Assembly: GCA_027482245.1 (NCBI GenBank)
Contig: JAIXWG010000032.1
Span: 1-60,303, forward strand
Length of the DNA: 60,303 nt
Direction of reading: 5' to 3'
Source: Acetobacteraceae bacterium
GTDB lineage: Bacteria > Pseudomonadota > Alphaproteobacteria > Acetobacterales > Acetobacteraceae
Under the pieces are notes generated by a model, which saw only the letters and a program-made list of their open reading frames with translations, was not told the origin of the DNA and searched no databases. Position 1 is the stretch's first letter, and each line of letters begins with the position of its first letter. A program made the position numbers and the translations under genes. This document shows, piece by piece, positions 26,008 through 35,168 of this stretch.

Positions 26008-26781
26008 ATGAGCGGAGCCCTTCGTCAGGGTGGCCAGGGCGAGTACCGGCTGGAGGGCCGCGTCGCGGTCGTCACGGGCGGCAGCAGCGGCATCGGCGCC
26101 GCCACCGTCCGCCGCCTGGCCGCTGCCGGCGCTTCCGTCGTCATCGGCTACAACAGCGGCGCGGACCGCGCGGCCGCGCTGGTCGCGGAACTGCCCGGCC
26201 GGCACCTCGCGCTCCGCATCCCGATGGAGGATAGCGCCGCCATCCGCGACGCCGCCGCGAAGGTCGAGGCCGAGTACGGCCGCTGCGACGTGCTGGTGAA
26301 TTCCGCGGGCGTCACGCGCGCGGTGTCGCATGCGGACCTGGAAGGGCTGGACGATGCCAGCTTCGACCGCATCCTGATCACCAATGTGCGCGGTCCCTTC
26401 TCCACCATCCGCGCCTTCGCGCCCCTGATGAAGCGGGGCGGGGATGCGGTGGTGGTGAACGTCTCCTCGCTCTCCGCCTCCACCGGCCTCGGCTCCTCCA
26501 TCGCGTATTGCGCGTCGAAGGCGGCGCTCGACACGATGGGCATGTCGCTGGCGCGCGTGCTGGGGCCGGAGGTGCGGATCATCAGCGTCTCCCCCGCCGC
26601 CGTCGCGACCGATTTCGTGCCGGGCCGCGGGCGGGAAGGGGTGGAGCGCCAGGCGGCGACCACGCCGCTGAAGACGGTGGCGGAAGCCGATGACGTCGCG
26701 CTCGCCATCATCGCGGCGGCCACCCATCTGCGGCTCACCACCGGCACCGCCATCCTCGTCGATGGCGGGCGTCACCTGTAA
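26008..26781 (+). CDS. Short-chain dehydrogenase/reductase
   Basis: 257 residues of the classical SDR family: cofactor motif TGGSSGIG near the N-terminus, NSAGV, catalytic Ser in [14 protein letters not shown] (Tyr/Lys), and a C-terminal [15 protein letters not shown] after the second strand suggests NADP use but is not decisive. Substrate unknown. GGAGGA is five bases before ATG 26008. The gene is 13 bases upstream of hmgA, so it is probably in the same operon and may act on an aromatic catabolite (inference). Confidence 0.9.
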   Translation: MSGALRQGGQGEYRLEGRVAVVTGGSSGIGAATVRRLAAAGASVVIGYNSGADRAAALVAELPGRHLALRIPMEDSAAIRDAAAKVEAEYGRCDVLVNSAGVTRAVSHADLEGLDDASFDRILITNVRGPFSTIRAFAPLMKRGGDAVVVNVSSLSASTGLGSSIAYCASKAALDTMGMSLARVLGPEVRIISVSPAAVATDFVPGRGREGVERQAATTPLKTVAEADDVALAIIAAATHLRLTTGTAILVDGGRHL

Positions 26782-26794
26782 CGGAGGATCGACC

Positions 26795-28144
26795 ATGCCC
26801 GACACCGTGCTGATGCCGCCCTCCGAGGCGGTGCTCTCCCCCACCGATGGCGCGCTGGCCTACATGACCGGCTTCGCCAATTCCTTCGCGACGGAGGCCG
26901 TGCCCGGCGCGCTGCCGGTCGGCCGCAATTCGCCGCAGAAGGCGCCGCGCGGCCTCTATGCCGAACAGCTCAGCGGCACCGCCTTCACCGCGCCGCGCCA
27001 TGCCAACAAGCGCACCTGGTTCTACCGCATCCGCCCGAGCGTGCGGCACGGCAACGGCTTCCGCCGCATCGATGCGGGGCTGATCCGCACCGCGCCCTGC
27101 CGGGACGAAAGCGACCTGCCGATCGGCCAGCTGCGCTGGCACCCCATCGCGATGCCGGATGAGCCCACCGACTTCATCCAGGGCCTCCGCACCATCACCA
27201 CCTGCGGCGACGCGCAGATGCAGGCTGGCATCGCCAGCCACGTCTACCTCGCCAACCGATCGATGGATAACCGCTACTTCTACAACGCGGATGGGGAGAT
27301 GCTGCTGGTCCCCCAGATCGGCGCCATCGAGGTCTTCACGGAGTGCGGCAAGCTGCACGCGGCGCCCGGCGAGATCGTCATCATCCCGAAGGGCATGAAG
27401 TTCAAGGTCGATCTGCCCGATGGTCCCGTGCGCGGCTATGTCTGCGAGAATTACGGCGCCTACTTCACCCTGCCGGAACGCGGCCCGATCGGCGCCAATT
27501 GCCTGGCCAATCCGCGCGACTTCCTGACCCCCGTCGCGGCCTATGAGGATCGGGAGGAACCCTGCGAGCTTCTCGTAAAGTCACAGGGCAGGCTCTACAC
27601 CACGCAGCTCGCGCAATCGCCGCTCGACGTCGTTGCCTGGCACGGCAATTTCGCGCCCTGCAAATACGATCTCCGCCGCTTCTCCCCGGTGGGATCGGTG
27701 CTCTTCGACCACCCCGATCCCTCGATCTACACCGTCCTGACCTCGCCCTCCGAGACGCCCGGCACGGCGAACGTCGATTTCGTCATCTTCCCGGAGCGCT
27801 GGGTGGTGATGGAGGACAGCTTCCGGCCGCCCTGGTACCACATGAACGTCATGAGCGAGTTCATGGGCCTGATCTCCGGCCAGTACGACGCCAAGCCCGA
27901 AGGCTTCAAGCCGGGCGGCATGAGCCTGCACAACGCCCTCATCGCCCATGGCCCCGACACCGAGGCCTTCGAGAAGGCGTCCACGCGCGAACTGAAGCCC
28001 GAACGCCTGTCCGGCACCATGGCCTTCATGTTCGAGACCCGGTACCCCATGAACGCTACGGGCTACGCCTCCTCGCTGGAACTGATGGACACCGGCTACC
28101 CCGATTGCTGGGACGGGCTGAAGCGCGAATTCCGGCCGCGATGA
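26795..28144 (+). CDS. hmgA: Homogentisate 1,2-dioxygenase
   Basis: 449 residues, usual length. Opens the ring of homogentisate to maleylacetoacetate in tyrosine/phenylalanine breakdown, using Fe(II). The metal ligands are visible in [20 protein letters not shown] (His and Glu) and [15 protein letters not shown] (His). Other signatures are [30 protein letters not shown] and the N-terminal [23 protein letters not shown] 26795 follows GGAGG at about seven bases; the frame continues upstream inside the SDR gene without meaning. The next steps (maiA, fahA) are not in the window. Confidence 0.97.
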   Translation: MPDTVLMPPSEAVLSPTDGALAYMTGFANSFATEAVPGALPVGRNSPQKAPRGLYAEQLSGTAFTAPRHANKRTWFYRIRPSVRHGNGFRRIDAGLIRTAPCRDESDLPIGQLRWHPIAMPDEPTDFIQGLRTITTCGDAQMQAGIASHVYLANRSMDNRYFYNADGEMLLVPQIGAIEVFTECGKLHAAPGEIVIIPKGMKFKVDLPDGPVRGYVCENYGAYFTLPERGPIGANCLANPRDFLTPVAAYEDREEPCELLVKSQGRLYTTQLAQSPLDVVAWHGNFAPCKYDLRRFSPVGSVLFDHPDPSIYTVLTSPSETPGTANVDFVIFPERWVVMEDSFRPPWYHMNVMSEFMGLISGQYDAKPEGFKPGGMSLHNALIAHGPDTEAFEKASTRELKPERLSGTMAFMFETRYPMNATGYASSLELMDTGYPDCWDGLKREFRPR

Positions 28145-28923
28145 GCCTGGAGACAGGGGACGGGACCTTGTGGCCCGCCCCCGCCAGCTTCGACCGCGAC
28201 CTGCCGTTGCGCTACCAGGTCCACCAGCACCTGCTGGCCACCATCCGTGCCAGGCCGCGCCCGCACCAGGCGCTGCGCCTGCCGACGGAGGCGGAGCTCG
28301 CGCGCCACTACGGCGTCGGCGTGGTGACGGTGCGGGAAGCGCTGCGGCCGCTGGAGGCCGATGGCGTCATCACCCGCCACCGCCGCCGCGGCACCTTCGT
28401 CGCCGCCGATGCCCCCACCGCGCCGCCGCTCGAACTCCGCGGCTCGCTCGCCTCCCACTTCGCGCAGCATGATGCGGAGGCGTTCGAGCTGCTGGAACAG
28501 GCGGAGGTCCCGGTGCCGCCGCGCCTCGTCCCGCATTTCCCCAGCGCCACGACGCTGTCGGTCTTCCGCCGCCTGCGCCGCAACGCCGGCGAGGTCGTGA
28601 GCCACGCGGTCAACTGGCTGCCCGTCGAACACGGGCGCCGCGTGCCGCTCGACGCGCTGGCGCGCTGGCCGATGACGCGCGTGCTGCGCGATGCGCTGGG
28701 CCTGCCGGTGGCGCGCATCGAGAACAGCGTGGAGGCGCGCCTCGGCAGCCCCGACGTCACGCGCCTGCTCAGCGTGCCGCCACTCAGCCCGATCCTGTTC
28801 TTCACCGGCATCAGCCAGGATGCGCAGCGCCGCGTGCTGGACCTGGTGGAGATCGACTACCGCGCGGATCGCTTCCGCTTCGGGGTGAGCTTCGACGTGG
28901 CGGAGGGTGTGCTGCCGCGCTGA
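28141..28923 (+). CDS. GntR family regulator with UTRA effector domain
   Basis: 260 residues. The N-terminal winged helix ([57 protein letters not shown]) is GntR type. The C-terminal part ([40 protein letters not shown]) is a UTRA ligand domain as in HutC. ATG 28141 overlaps the hmgA stop (ATGA), so the regulator is translationally coupled to the dioxygenase. That arrangement suggests it controls the SDR-hmgA operon or a linked transport gene in response to an aromatic or organic acid (inference). Confidence 0.9.
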   Translation: MSLETGDGTLWPAPASFDRDLPLRYQVHQHLLATIRARPRPHQALRLPTEAELARHYGVGVVTVREALRPLEADGVITRHRRRGTFVAADAPTAPPLELRGSLASHFAQHDAEAFELLEQAEVPVPPRLVPHFPSATTLSVFRRLRRNAGEVVSHAVNWLPVEHGRRVPLDALARWPMTRVLRDALGLPVARIENSVEARLGSPDVTRLLSVPPLSPILFFTGISQDAQRRVLDLVEIDYRADRFRFGVSFDVAEGVLPR

Positions 28924-28949
28924 GACCAACGGCTACCGGGCAAGGATAT

Positions 28950-28999
28950 CCCCCACCCCAACCCTCCCCCGCAAGCGCGGGGGAGGGTTGGGGTGGGGG
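28950..28999. terminator. 23-bp perfect hairpin downstream of the GntR gene
   Basis: The left arm (28950-28972, starting CCCCCACCCCAACCC) pairs perfectly with the right arm (28977-28999) across the tetraloop AAGC. There is no T-run. The length and perfection suggest a dispersed palindrome used as a transcript 3' end, 26 bases after the GntR stop and 40 bases before the Bug receptor. Confidence 0.75.
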
Positions 29000-29039
29000 T
29001 CTGCGCCTCGTCTACAAGTCCAGGGAAGGAACAACAGGA

Positions 29040-30005
29040 ATGATCACCATCACCCGCCGCGCAGCACTCGCCACGACACTCGCGGCCCTCACCACGCCCG
29101 CCCTCGCGCAATCCTGGCCCGACCGGCCTATCACGCTGATGCACGGCTTCGGCGCGGGCGGGAACGCCGACGTCATCGCCCGCGTCATCGCCGCGCCACT
29201 CGCCGAATCGCTCGGCCGGCCCGTCGTCGTGGAAGCCCGCACCGGCGCGGGCGGCAACATCGCCAGCGAGGCCGTCGCCCGCGCGCGTCCCGATGGCCAC
29301 ACGCTGATCCTGCTGACCGGCGGCCACGCCGTCTCCGCCGCGCTCTACCGCGCGCTGCGCTTCGACCCGATCGAGGATTTCAGCTTCATCTCCACCGTCT
29401 CCGTCTTCCCCTTCGTCGTCGCCACGCGCGCCGATGGCCCCATCACCTCCATCGCGGAGATGGCGACGCGCGCGCGGCGCGACCCGGGCGCCATCACCTT
29501 CTCCTCCGTCGGCGTCGGATCGACGCAGCACCTCACGGGCGAATTGCTGGCGCAAACGCTCGGCGTGTCGCTGACCCATGTGCCCTATCGCGGCGGCACA
29601 CAGCCGCTGACGGACCTGCTGTCAGGGCGCATCGACATGATGGTGGACAGCGTGACGGTCACGGGCGCGGGGATCGCCGCCGGCACGGTCCGCGCCCTCG
29701 GCATCACCAGCGCGACGCCCTGGCCCGCACTGACGGAGGTGCCGACCGTCGCCAGCGCCGCGCCGGGCTTCGAGGTCGTGTCCTGGGTCGGCCTCGCCGC
29801 CCCCGCCCGCACGCCGGCGCCGATCGTGGAGCGGCTGAACGCGGAGATGCACCGCGCCGTCGCGATCCCCGCGGTGAAGGAACGGCTGGAAGCGCTTGGC
29901 ACCCGCGTCGCCCCCGATACGCCCGACGCCATGCGCCGCTTCGTGGCCGGCGAGGTCGCGCGCTGGAACCAGGTGATCGACCGCGCGCGGATCGAACGGC
30001 AGTAG
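29040..30005 (+). CDS. Tripartite tricarboxylate transporter receptor (Bug family) protein
   Basis: 321 residues, periplasmic. The signal peptide carries a twin-arginine motif (TRRAALATTLAALTTPALAQ), and the mature part opens with SWPDRPITLMHGFGAGGNAD, followed by GRPVVVEARTGAGGNIASE and HVPYRGGTQPLTDLLSGRID, all Bug-family hallmarks. It binds a small carboxylate for a TctAB-type carrier, but no tctA/tctB gene is nearby, so it is an orphan receptor, common in this kind of genome. It follows the SDR-hmgA-gntR group and could feed an aromatic acid into it (inference). Confidence 0.92.
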   Translation: MITITRRAALATTLAALTTPALAQSWPDRPITLMHGFGAGGNADVIARVIAAPLAESLGRPVVVEARTGAGGNIASEAVARARPDGHTLILLTGGHAVSAALYRALRFDPIEDFSFISTVSVFPFVVATRADGPITSIAEMATRARRDPGAITFSSVGVGSTQHLTGELLAQTLGVSLTHVPYRGGTQPLTDLLSGRIDMMVDSVTVTGAGIAAGTVRALGITSATPWPALTEVPTVASAAPGFEVVSWVGLAAPARTPAPIVERLNAEMHRAVAIPAVKERLEALGTRVAPDTPDAMRRFVAGEVARWNQVIDRARIERQ

Positions 30006-30012
30006 GCGCCGT

Positions 30013-30321
30013 CTACCCCGCCAGCACCCGCAACCCCCAGGTCGCCGCGATCCCCGCGATGATCGCGGCGCCCATGTTGCGCGTCGCCACCTGCACGCCG
30101 ACCACGACCGCGGCCCCCATCCAGCCCGGCCAACCGAGTGCCAGCAGCGGCGGCGCGACATAGGCGGCGAAGAGGCAGCCGGGCAGGTGCCGCAGCACCA
30201 TCTCCACCCAGGGCGGCGGCCGCACCGCGCGCAGCACCGCATAGCCGCCCGCCCGGCAGGCATAGGTCACCAGCGCCATCCCCGTGATGGCCGCCAGCAC
30301 GTCCCAGCGCACGGCCCACAT
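30013..30321 (-). CDS. azlD: AzlD family branched-chain amino-acid exporter subunit
   Basis: 102 residues with three or four hydrophobic helices: VLAAITGMALVTYACRAGGY, VLRHLPGCLFAAYVAPPLLA and GWMGAAVVVGVQVATRNM are AzlD features. It acts with AzlC to export branched-chain or other neutral amino acids. It starts one base after the azlC stop. Convergent with the Bug gene, seven bases apart. Confidence 0.9.
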   Translation of the reverse strand: MWAVRWDVLAAITGMALVTYACRAGGYAVLRAVRPPPWVEMVLRHLPGCLFAAYVAPPLLALGWPGWMGAAVVVGVQVATRNMGAAIIAGIAATWGLRVLAG

Positions 30322-30322
30322 C

Positions 30323-31087
30323 TCAGCCACGCGACGCATCCTGCCAGCCCGGCATGCCGCGCCAGCGCATCTCCATCCAGGCGCCGATCCCGGCACCCGC
30401 GAAGCTGCCGAGCAGCAGGGGCAGGGGCACCGGCAGCGCCGCGCGATGCGCCGCGATCGCGACCAGCGCGGCCACCCCCCAGGGCAGCAGGTCGAGCCGC
30501 GGTCCGCGCCACAGCGGCACCAGGATCGACAGGAAGGCGGCGATGGAGGCGAAGAACAGCGGATGCCCCGGCGGCACGCGCACCAGCCCGCCGCCGAGAT
30601 GCCCCGCCGCGACGGTCGCCACCCAGCCCACCCAGATGCAGACGCCCACCCCCAGCAGGAAGCCCGCATCCCGCCCGCCCGCGCGCTGTTCCGCGATGCC
30701 GAGCGCGAAGGAATGGTCGACCAGCGTCGTCAGCGTCCCCCACAGCTTCCAGCCCCGCAGCTTGTCGAGCCAGGGCGCCAGCGCGGCCCCCATCGGCGCC
30801 ATGCGGATGTTCACCACCAGCGCCGCGATGGTCGCGGCCAGGATCGGCGCGGGATCGGTCCAGAGTTCCAGCACCACCAGCTGCGCGGCGCCCGCGAAGA
30901 CGAAGGTGCTCATCAGCACCGTCTCCGCGAAGCTCAGCCCCTTGGCGGCGGAGAGCACGCCGATGACCATGCCGAAGGGCACCATGCCGATCAGCAGCGG
31001 CACGGCCGTCACCGCGCCCCGCCGCACGCCGTCGCGCGTGAAGACCACGCGCCCGCGGGCGCGCCCGCCCTCCTCGGCGCCGCTCAA
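30323..31087 (-). CDS. azlC: AzlC family branched-chain amino-acid exporter subunit
   Basis: 254 residues, five or six helices. VPLLIGMVPFGMVIGVLSAA, FVFAGAAQLVVLELW and HSFALGIAEQ are typical AzlC. The first codon is a TTG whose A-containing overlap (TTGA) meets the recX stop, so translation is probably coupled; a GTG 13 codons later is an alternative. Together with azlD and recX it forms a compact leftward group. Confidence 0.9.
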   Translation of the reverse strand: MSGAEEGGRARGRVVFTRDGVRRGAVTAVPLLIGMVPFGMVIGVLSAAKGLSFAETVLMSTFVFAGAAQLVVLELWTDPAPILAATIAALVVNIRMAPMGAALAPWLDKLRGWKLWGTLTTLVDHSFALGIAEQRAGGRDAGFLLGVGVCIWVGWVATVAAGHLGGGLVRVPPGHPLFFASIAAFLSILVPLWRGPRLDLLPWGVAALVAIAAHRAALPVPLPLLLGSFAGAGIGAWMEMRWRGMPGWQDASRG

Positions 31088-31710
31088 GACTGCCGCGCCG
31101 CCAGCAGCCGGTCCTCCGCCAGGCCGGGCTCCATGCCCAGTGCGCGCTGCGCCACGTCCCGCCCGAAGCCGCCTCGCGCCAGCGCGGCCATCGCCTTCCG
31201 CCGTTCCTCCAACCCCGGCTCCGCCAGCCCGAAGGGGCCGATCCGCCGCCGCCGGCAGAAGGCGAGTGCGGCATCCAGCTCCGCCTCCTCCCCCTCCGGC
31301 AGCGCGGCGGCGGCGGTCTCGGAATCGACGCCCTTGGCCGCGAGGTGGGCGAGCGCCGCGCGGCGCGACTTGCCGCCGCGCAGCAGCCGGCGCGCACGGC
31401 TTTCCGCGAAGGCCGCGTCATCGACGCTGCCCGTCGCCACCATCTTCTTCGCCACCTCGGCGGCCGCCTGCTTGCCTGCCGCGACCGCGGCTTCCGTGTC
31501 CGTCATCCCGAAGGCTTCCGCGGCCCGCTTCCAGCGATCGACGCGCCGCATCAGCACGCGCCGCAACCCGGCCTCCGTCGCCGCGAAGCGGGCGAGGTGT
31601 GCGACCGCTGCCTCCTGCAGCCTGGCGGCGCCGGGCGGCGGGCCGGGCGGGCGCGGTTCGCGGCGTTCACCGGGATTGGGTCTGGCGCGGCCGCGCCGCT
31701 CTTGTGCCAT
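31084..31710 (-). CDS. recX: Regulatory protein RecX
   Basis: 208 residues, Arg/Ala-rich. Three tandem three-helix units are seen: AAVAHLARFAATEAGLRRVL with RRVDRWKR, then GSVDDAAFAESRARRLLRGG with SRRAALAHLAAKGV, then a degenerate third with RRRRIGPFG and RKAMAALARGGFGRDVAQRA. RecX inhibits or tunes RecA filaments. recA is not in the window, so the gene is separated from its usual partner. Starts ATG 31710, 14 bases from the divergent permease start. Confidence 0.88.
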   Translation of the reverse strand: MAQERRGRARPNPGERREPRPPGPPPGAARLQEAAVAHLARFAATEAGLRRVLMRRVDRWKRAAEAFGMTDTEAAVAAGKQAAAEVAKKMVATGSVDDAAFAESRARRLLRGGKSRRAALAHLAAKGVDSETAAAALPEGEEAELDAALAFCRRRRIGPFGLAEPGLEERRKAMAALARGGFGRDVAQRALGMEPGLAEDRLLAARQS

Positions 31711-31724
31711 GGGCTTATTCTGCC

Positions 31725-32543
31725 ATGGTCCGCCCCCTCATGGCGACCCTCGCACCCGACTCCCCGATCGACTCCACCCACCCGGCGTGGCGCGGCTTCC
31801 TCGCGCTGACGGCGCGGGAGACGAAGCGCTTCCTCAAGGTCTGGGCCCAGACGCTCGGCGCGCCCGTCGTCACCACGCTGCTGTTCCTGGCGGTCTTCGT
31901 CCTCGCGCTGGGCGAGACGAAGAAGGAGGTCGGCGGGATCCCCTACCTCGAATTCCTGGGTGCCGGGCTGGTGGTGATGGCGCTGGCGCAGAACGCGTTT
32001 TCCAACTCCGCCTCCTCCCTGATCATCATGAAGGTGCAGGGCAACATCGTGGACCTGTTGATGGCGCCGCTGCCCCCGGCCGCGCTGCTCGGCGGGCTGG
32101 TCGCGGGCGCGGCGCTGCGGGGGCTGGCGGTCGCGGCGGTGGTGGTGGCGACGATGTGGCCGATCGTCGGCTTCTCCGTCCCCTCGCCACTCACGGCGTT
32201 GGCCTTCGCCGCGCTGGGTTCGACGCTGATGGCGATCCTCGGCGTGCTGGCCGGGCTATGGGCGCAGAAATTCGACCAGATGGCGACCATCACCAACTTC
32301 GTGATCACGCCGCTCGCCTTCCTCTCCGGCACCTTCTACTCGGTGGAGCGCCTGCCGCCCGCCGTGCGCATGGTCGCGCATGCGGACCCGCTGTTCTGGA
32401 TGATCGATGGCTTCCGCGCCGGCATCGCGGGCCATGCGGAGGGCAGCACGCCGCTCGGCCTGCTGGCGCTGTCCGCCACCACGCTCGCGCTGTGGCTGGT
32501 GGCGCTGCGGCTCGTGCGCCGGGGCTGGCGGCTGCGCGCCTGA
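31725..32543 (+). CDS. ABC-2 type transporter permease
   Basis: About 272 residues. Six hydrophobic helices (VVTTLLFLAVFVLALGE, ALLGGLVAGAALRGLAVAAV, ALGSTLMAILGVLAGLWAQK, ITPLAFLSGTFYSVERLPPA) are those of ABC-2 permeases of the DrrB/NodJ kind; FNP-like text VITPLAFLSGTFYSVE is the family signature. Either ATG 31725 or 31740 could be used; neither has a clear Shine-Dalgarno. No ATP-binding subunit gene is adjacent, so its partner is elsewhere. Substrate unknown. Confidence 0.88.
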   Translation: MVRPLMATLAPDSPIDSTHPAWRGFLALTARETKRFLKVWAQTLGAPVVTTLLFLAVFVLALGETKKEVGGIPYLEFLGAGLVVMALAQNAFSNSASSLIIMKVQGNIVDLLMAPLPPAALLGGLVAGAALRGLAVAAVVVATMWPIVGFSVPSPLTALAFAALGSTLMAILGVLAGLWAQKFDQMATITNFVITPLAFLSGTFYSVERLPPAVRMVAHADPLFWMIDGFRAGIAGHAEGSTPLGLLALSATTLALWLVALRLVRRGWRLRA

Positions 32544-32554
32544 CAAAGCACGGC

Positions 32555-32586
32555 AAAACGTCCCGAACCTTGACGGGACGGCTTTT
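32555..32586 (+). terminator. Rho-independent terminator after the ABC permease
   Basis: CGTCCCG (32559-32565) pairs with CGGGACG (32574-32580). The stem is extended by AAAA/TTTT around a GC bulge, and it sits 12 bases after the stop. Confidence 0.8.
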
Positions 32587-32671
32587 GCAACCAACGGCGT
32601 CCTGCCCGCGTTGGGGTGGCACGGCCGGGATGTGACGCTTCCCGGCCGGCAATCCCGGGAGATGCCACGCC

Positions 32672-33334
32672 ATGCTCACCAGCAAGACCATCCTGACCAT
32701 GACCACCGCGGCCGCGCTCTGCGCCGCACCCATGCTGGCCTTCGGGCAGGCGAACACGGGCGGCACCAGCCAGCAGCCGCAGACCACGCAGACCCGCCCG
32801 GCGGATGGCACGCCCGGCAACCCGCCCTCCACCGCCACGCAGCGTGCGGTCGATGCCGTGACCGGCAACCGCACCGATGCCGATGGCACCGGCAACAACC
32901 CGCCCGGCACCGCCGCGGGACGCGCGATCGACCGCGCCACGGGCAATGCGCCCTCTACGGCGACCGCCCCCGGGACGGCCCCGGCCGCCGGCACCGCCGC
33001 CACCGGCGCCACCACCCCCGGCATGGCGGTGGACAGCATGCGGCTTCGCGAAGGCCGCCGCGCCAGCCAGGTGATCGGCAGCACCGTCTACAACGAGAAC
33101 AACGAAAGCATCGGCGAGGTCGATGACCTGATCGTGCCGGCGGCCGGTGGCCAGCCCGTGGCCGTGATCTCGGTCGGAGGCTTCCTCGGCATCGGCGCCC
33201 GCCTGGTCGCGGTCCCCTATGAGCGCCTATCCCACAATGGCGAGCGCAACCGCTGGATGCTGCAGGGCGCCAGCAAGGAAAGCCTGCAGTCCCTGCCGGC
33301 CTTTACCTACGACAACGCGACCCGCCGCGGCTGA
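32672..33334 (+). CDS. Secreted PRC-barrel domain protein with N-terminal repeats
   Basis: 220 residues. Signal peptide MLTSKTILTMTTAAALCAAP...AFGQ. Residues ~40-100 hold two copies of a motif, DGTxxNPPxTAxxRAxDxxTGN, then a Gly/Ala/Thr linker. The C-terminal ~100 residues form a PRC-barrel (RASQVIGSTVYNENNESIGE, VDDLIVPAAGGQPVAVISVG, GFLGIGARLVAVPYERL). PRC-barrel proteins of this kind are envelope-associated with unclear roles, possibly stress related. The repeat is shared with the next gene, including a 29-bp stretch of identical DNA. Confidence 0.85.
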   Translation: MLTSKTILTMTTAAALCAAPMLAFGQANTGGTSQQPQTTQTRPADGTPGNPPSTATQRAVDAVTGNRTDADGTGNNPPGTAAGRAIDRATGNAPSTATAPGTAPAAGTAATGATTPGMAVDSMRLREGRRASQVIGSTVYNENNESIGEVDDLIVPAAGGQPVAVISVGGFLGIGARLVAVPYERLSHNGERNRWMLQGASKESLQSLPAFTYDNATRRG

Positions 33335-33423
33335 TCGCGGCCATCGCGCGGCATCGTCGACCGCGCCGCCCCGGCGGCGCGGCAGGCGATGCGCGCATCC
33401 CTTCCCCAACGGAGACTGAACCG

Positions 33424-33777
33424 ATGAAGCGTACCCTCTTCGCCCTCGCGGCCCTCGCGCCGCTCGTCGCCTGCGCCAACCCGCAGGATGGCCGCCCGGG
33501 CAACCCGCCCTCCACCGCCACGCAGCGCGCCTATGACCGCGCCACGGGCAGCCCCCCCACCAGCGCGGACGGCACGGGCAACAACCCCTCCGGCACCGCG
33601 GCGACGCGCGCGCTGGATCGCGCGGCGGGCACCAACACCTCCGGCGCCTATCCGTCCCAGTCCGATGGCACGCGCGCCAACCCGCCGGGCACGGCGGCGG
33701 AACGCGCCTATGACCGCGCGACGGGCTCCAACACCTCCGGCGCCTATCCGTCCAACAGCGGCGGCGTCCGCCAGTAA
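33424..33777 (+). CDS. Small repeat lipoprotein
   Basis: 117 residues. MKRTLFALAALAPLVACANP has a lipobox (LVAC). The mature part is three degenerate copies of DGxxxNPPGTAAxRAxDRATG alternating with NTSGAYPS. It has no recognisable fold and is probably extended or disordered at the envelope. The repeat is that of the upstream PRC-barrel protein, suggesting a common origin and perhaps interaction (inference). A strong terminator follows. Confidence 0.8.
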   Translation: MKRTLFALAALAPLVACANPQDGRPGNPPSTATQRAYDRATGSPPTSADGTGNNPSGTAATRALDRAAGTNTSGAYPSQSDGTRANPPGTAAERAYDRATGSNTSGAYPSNSGGVRQ

Positions 33778-33795
33778 GGCGTCGTCGCCGTCACG

Positions 33796-33828
33796 AAGGC
33801 CGGTTCCCGGAAGGGGCCGGCCTTTTTT
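33796..33828 (+). terminator. Rho-independent terminator after the repeat lipoprotein
   Basis: AAGGCCGG (33796-33803) pairs with CCGGCCTT (33817-33824) and is followed by more Ts. Confidence 0.9.
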
Positions 33829-33955
33829 CGTGCCCCCCTCTTTTCATGCCGGGGTCTTTTGACCGGCGCCTGGATTTCGTGCAATTTCCTCCGCTTCCGC
33901 GCCCGCCCTGGCGAATGGACGCCCGGGCCGCGCGGACCGACGGAGGATGGATCCC

Positions 33956-35158
33956 GTGATCCCCGCCCTGATGCCGACCTACAACCGCGCCGACCTCGCC
34001 TTCGAGCGGGGCGAGGGCGCCTGGCTGTGGACGGCGGATGGGCGACGATACCTCGATTTCGGCGCGGGCATCGCGACCTCCAGCCTCGGCCATGGCCATC
34101 CGCACCTGACGAAGGTGATTACGGAGCAGGCCGCCAAGGTCATGCACGTGTCGAACCTGTACCGCGTGCCGCAGGCGGAGCAGCTGGCCGCGCGCCACGT
34201 CGCGCATTCCTTCGCCGACAGCGTCTTCTTCTGCAATTCGGGCGCCGAGGCGAACGAGGGCATGGTGAAGGCCGTCCGCAAGTACCATGCGGAGCAGGGG
34301 CACCCCGAGCGCTTCCACATGATCTGCTTCGAGGGCGCCTTCCACGGCCGCACCCTCGGCATGCTCTCCGCCACGGGGAACGAGAAGTACCTGGCCGGCT
34401 TCGGCCCGCCCGTGCAGGGCTTCGACCACGTGCCCTTCGGCAACATGAACGCGGTGCGGGACGCCATCGGCCCCCAGACCGCGGGCATCATGATCGAGCC
34501 GGTGCAGGGGGAGGGCGGCGTCCGCCCCGCCGACCTGCGCTTCCTGCGCGAACTCCGCGCCGTCTGCGACGAGTTCGGGCTGCTGCTGGCGCTCGATGAG
34601 GTGCAGACCGGCATGGGCCGTTCCGGCAAGCTCTGGGCCCATGAATGGGCGGGGATCGAGCCCGATGTCATGTCCTCCGCCAAGGGCATCGGCGGCGGCT
34701 TCCCGCTCGGCGCCATCCTGGCGAAGGAGAAGGTGGCGAAGTACCTGAAGCCCGGCACCCATGGCACGACCTATGGCGGCGGGCCGCTGGCCTGCGCGGC
34801 CGGCAATGCCGTGCTGGACGTGGTGCTGGCTCCCGGCTTCCTCGACCAGGTCGATCGCGTCGCGCGCGTGCTGTGGCGCGGGCTGCTGGACCTCGCGCAG
34901 AAGCACCCGACGGTCGTCGCCGGCGTGCAGGGCGCCGGCCTCCTCCTCGGCCTCAAGCTGCGGCCGGAGGTCAACAACGGGGAGATGCAGGGTGCGGCCG
35001 TCGCGGAAGGGCTGCTGACCGTCGCCGCCGGGATGAACGTGCTGCGCCTGGCGCCGCCGCTCATCATCACGGAGGCCGAGGTGGAGCAGGCGCTCGCGCT
35101 GCTCGACCGCGCCTGCCTGCGCATGACCCCGTCCCAGGCGCAGGTCGCGGCGAAGTGA
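33956..35158 (+). CDS. argD: Acetylornithine/succinyldiaminopimelate-type aminotransferase
   Basis: 400 residues, class III PLP aminotransferase. [66 protein letters not shown] and the PLP-lysine segment [16 protein letters not shown] are all present. It makes N-acetylornithine in arginine synthesis. GTG 33956 is preferred to ATG 33947: CGGAGG (33941-33946) is nine bases before the GTG but abuts the ATG. The encoded start [20 protein letters not shown] also fits relatives. It lies 10 bases from argF. Confidence 0.95.
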   Translation: MIPALMPTYNRADLAFERGEGAWLWTADGRRYLDFGAGIATSSLGHGHPHLTKVITEQAAKVMHVSNLYRVPQAEQLAARHVAHSFADSVFFCNSGAEANEGMVKAVRKYHAEQGHPERFHMICFEGAFHGRTLGMLSATGNEKYLAGFGPPVQGFDHVPFGNMNAVRDAIGPQTAGIMIEPVQGEGGVRPADLRFLRELRAVCDEFGLLLALDEVQTGMGRSGKLWAHEWAGIEPDVMSSAKGIGGGFPLGAILAKEKVAKYLKPGTHGTTYGGGPLACAAGNAVLDVVLAPGFLDQVDRVARVLWRGLLDLAQKHPTVVAGVQGAGLLLGLKLRPEVNNGEMQGAAVAEGLLTVAAGMNVLRLAPPLIITEAEVEQALALLDRACLRMTPSQAQVAAK

Positions 35159-35168
35159 GCGTGGCCCC

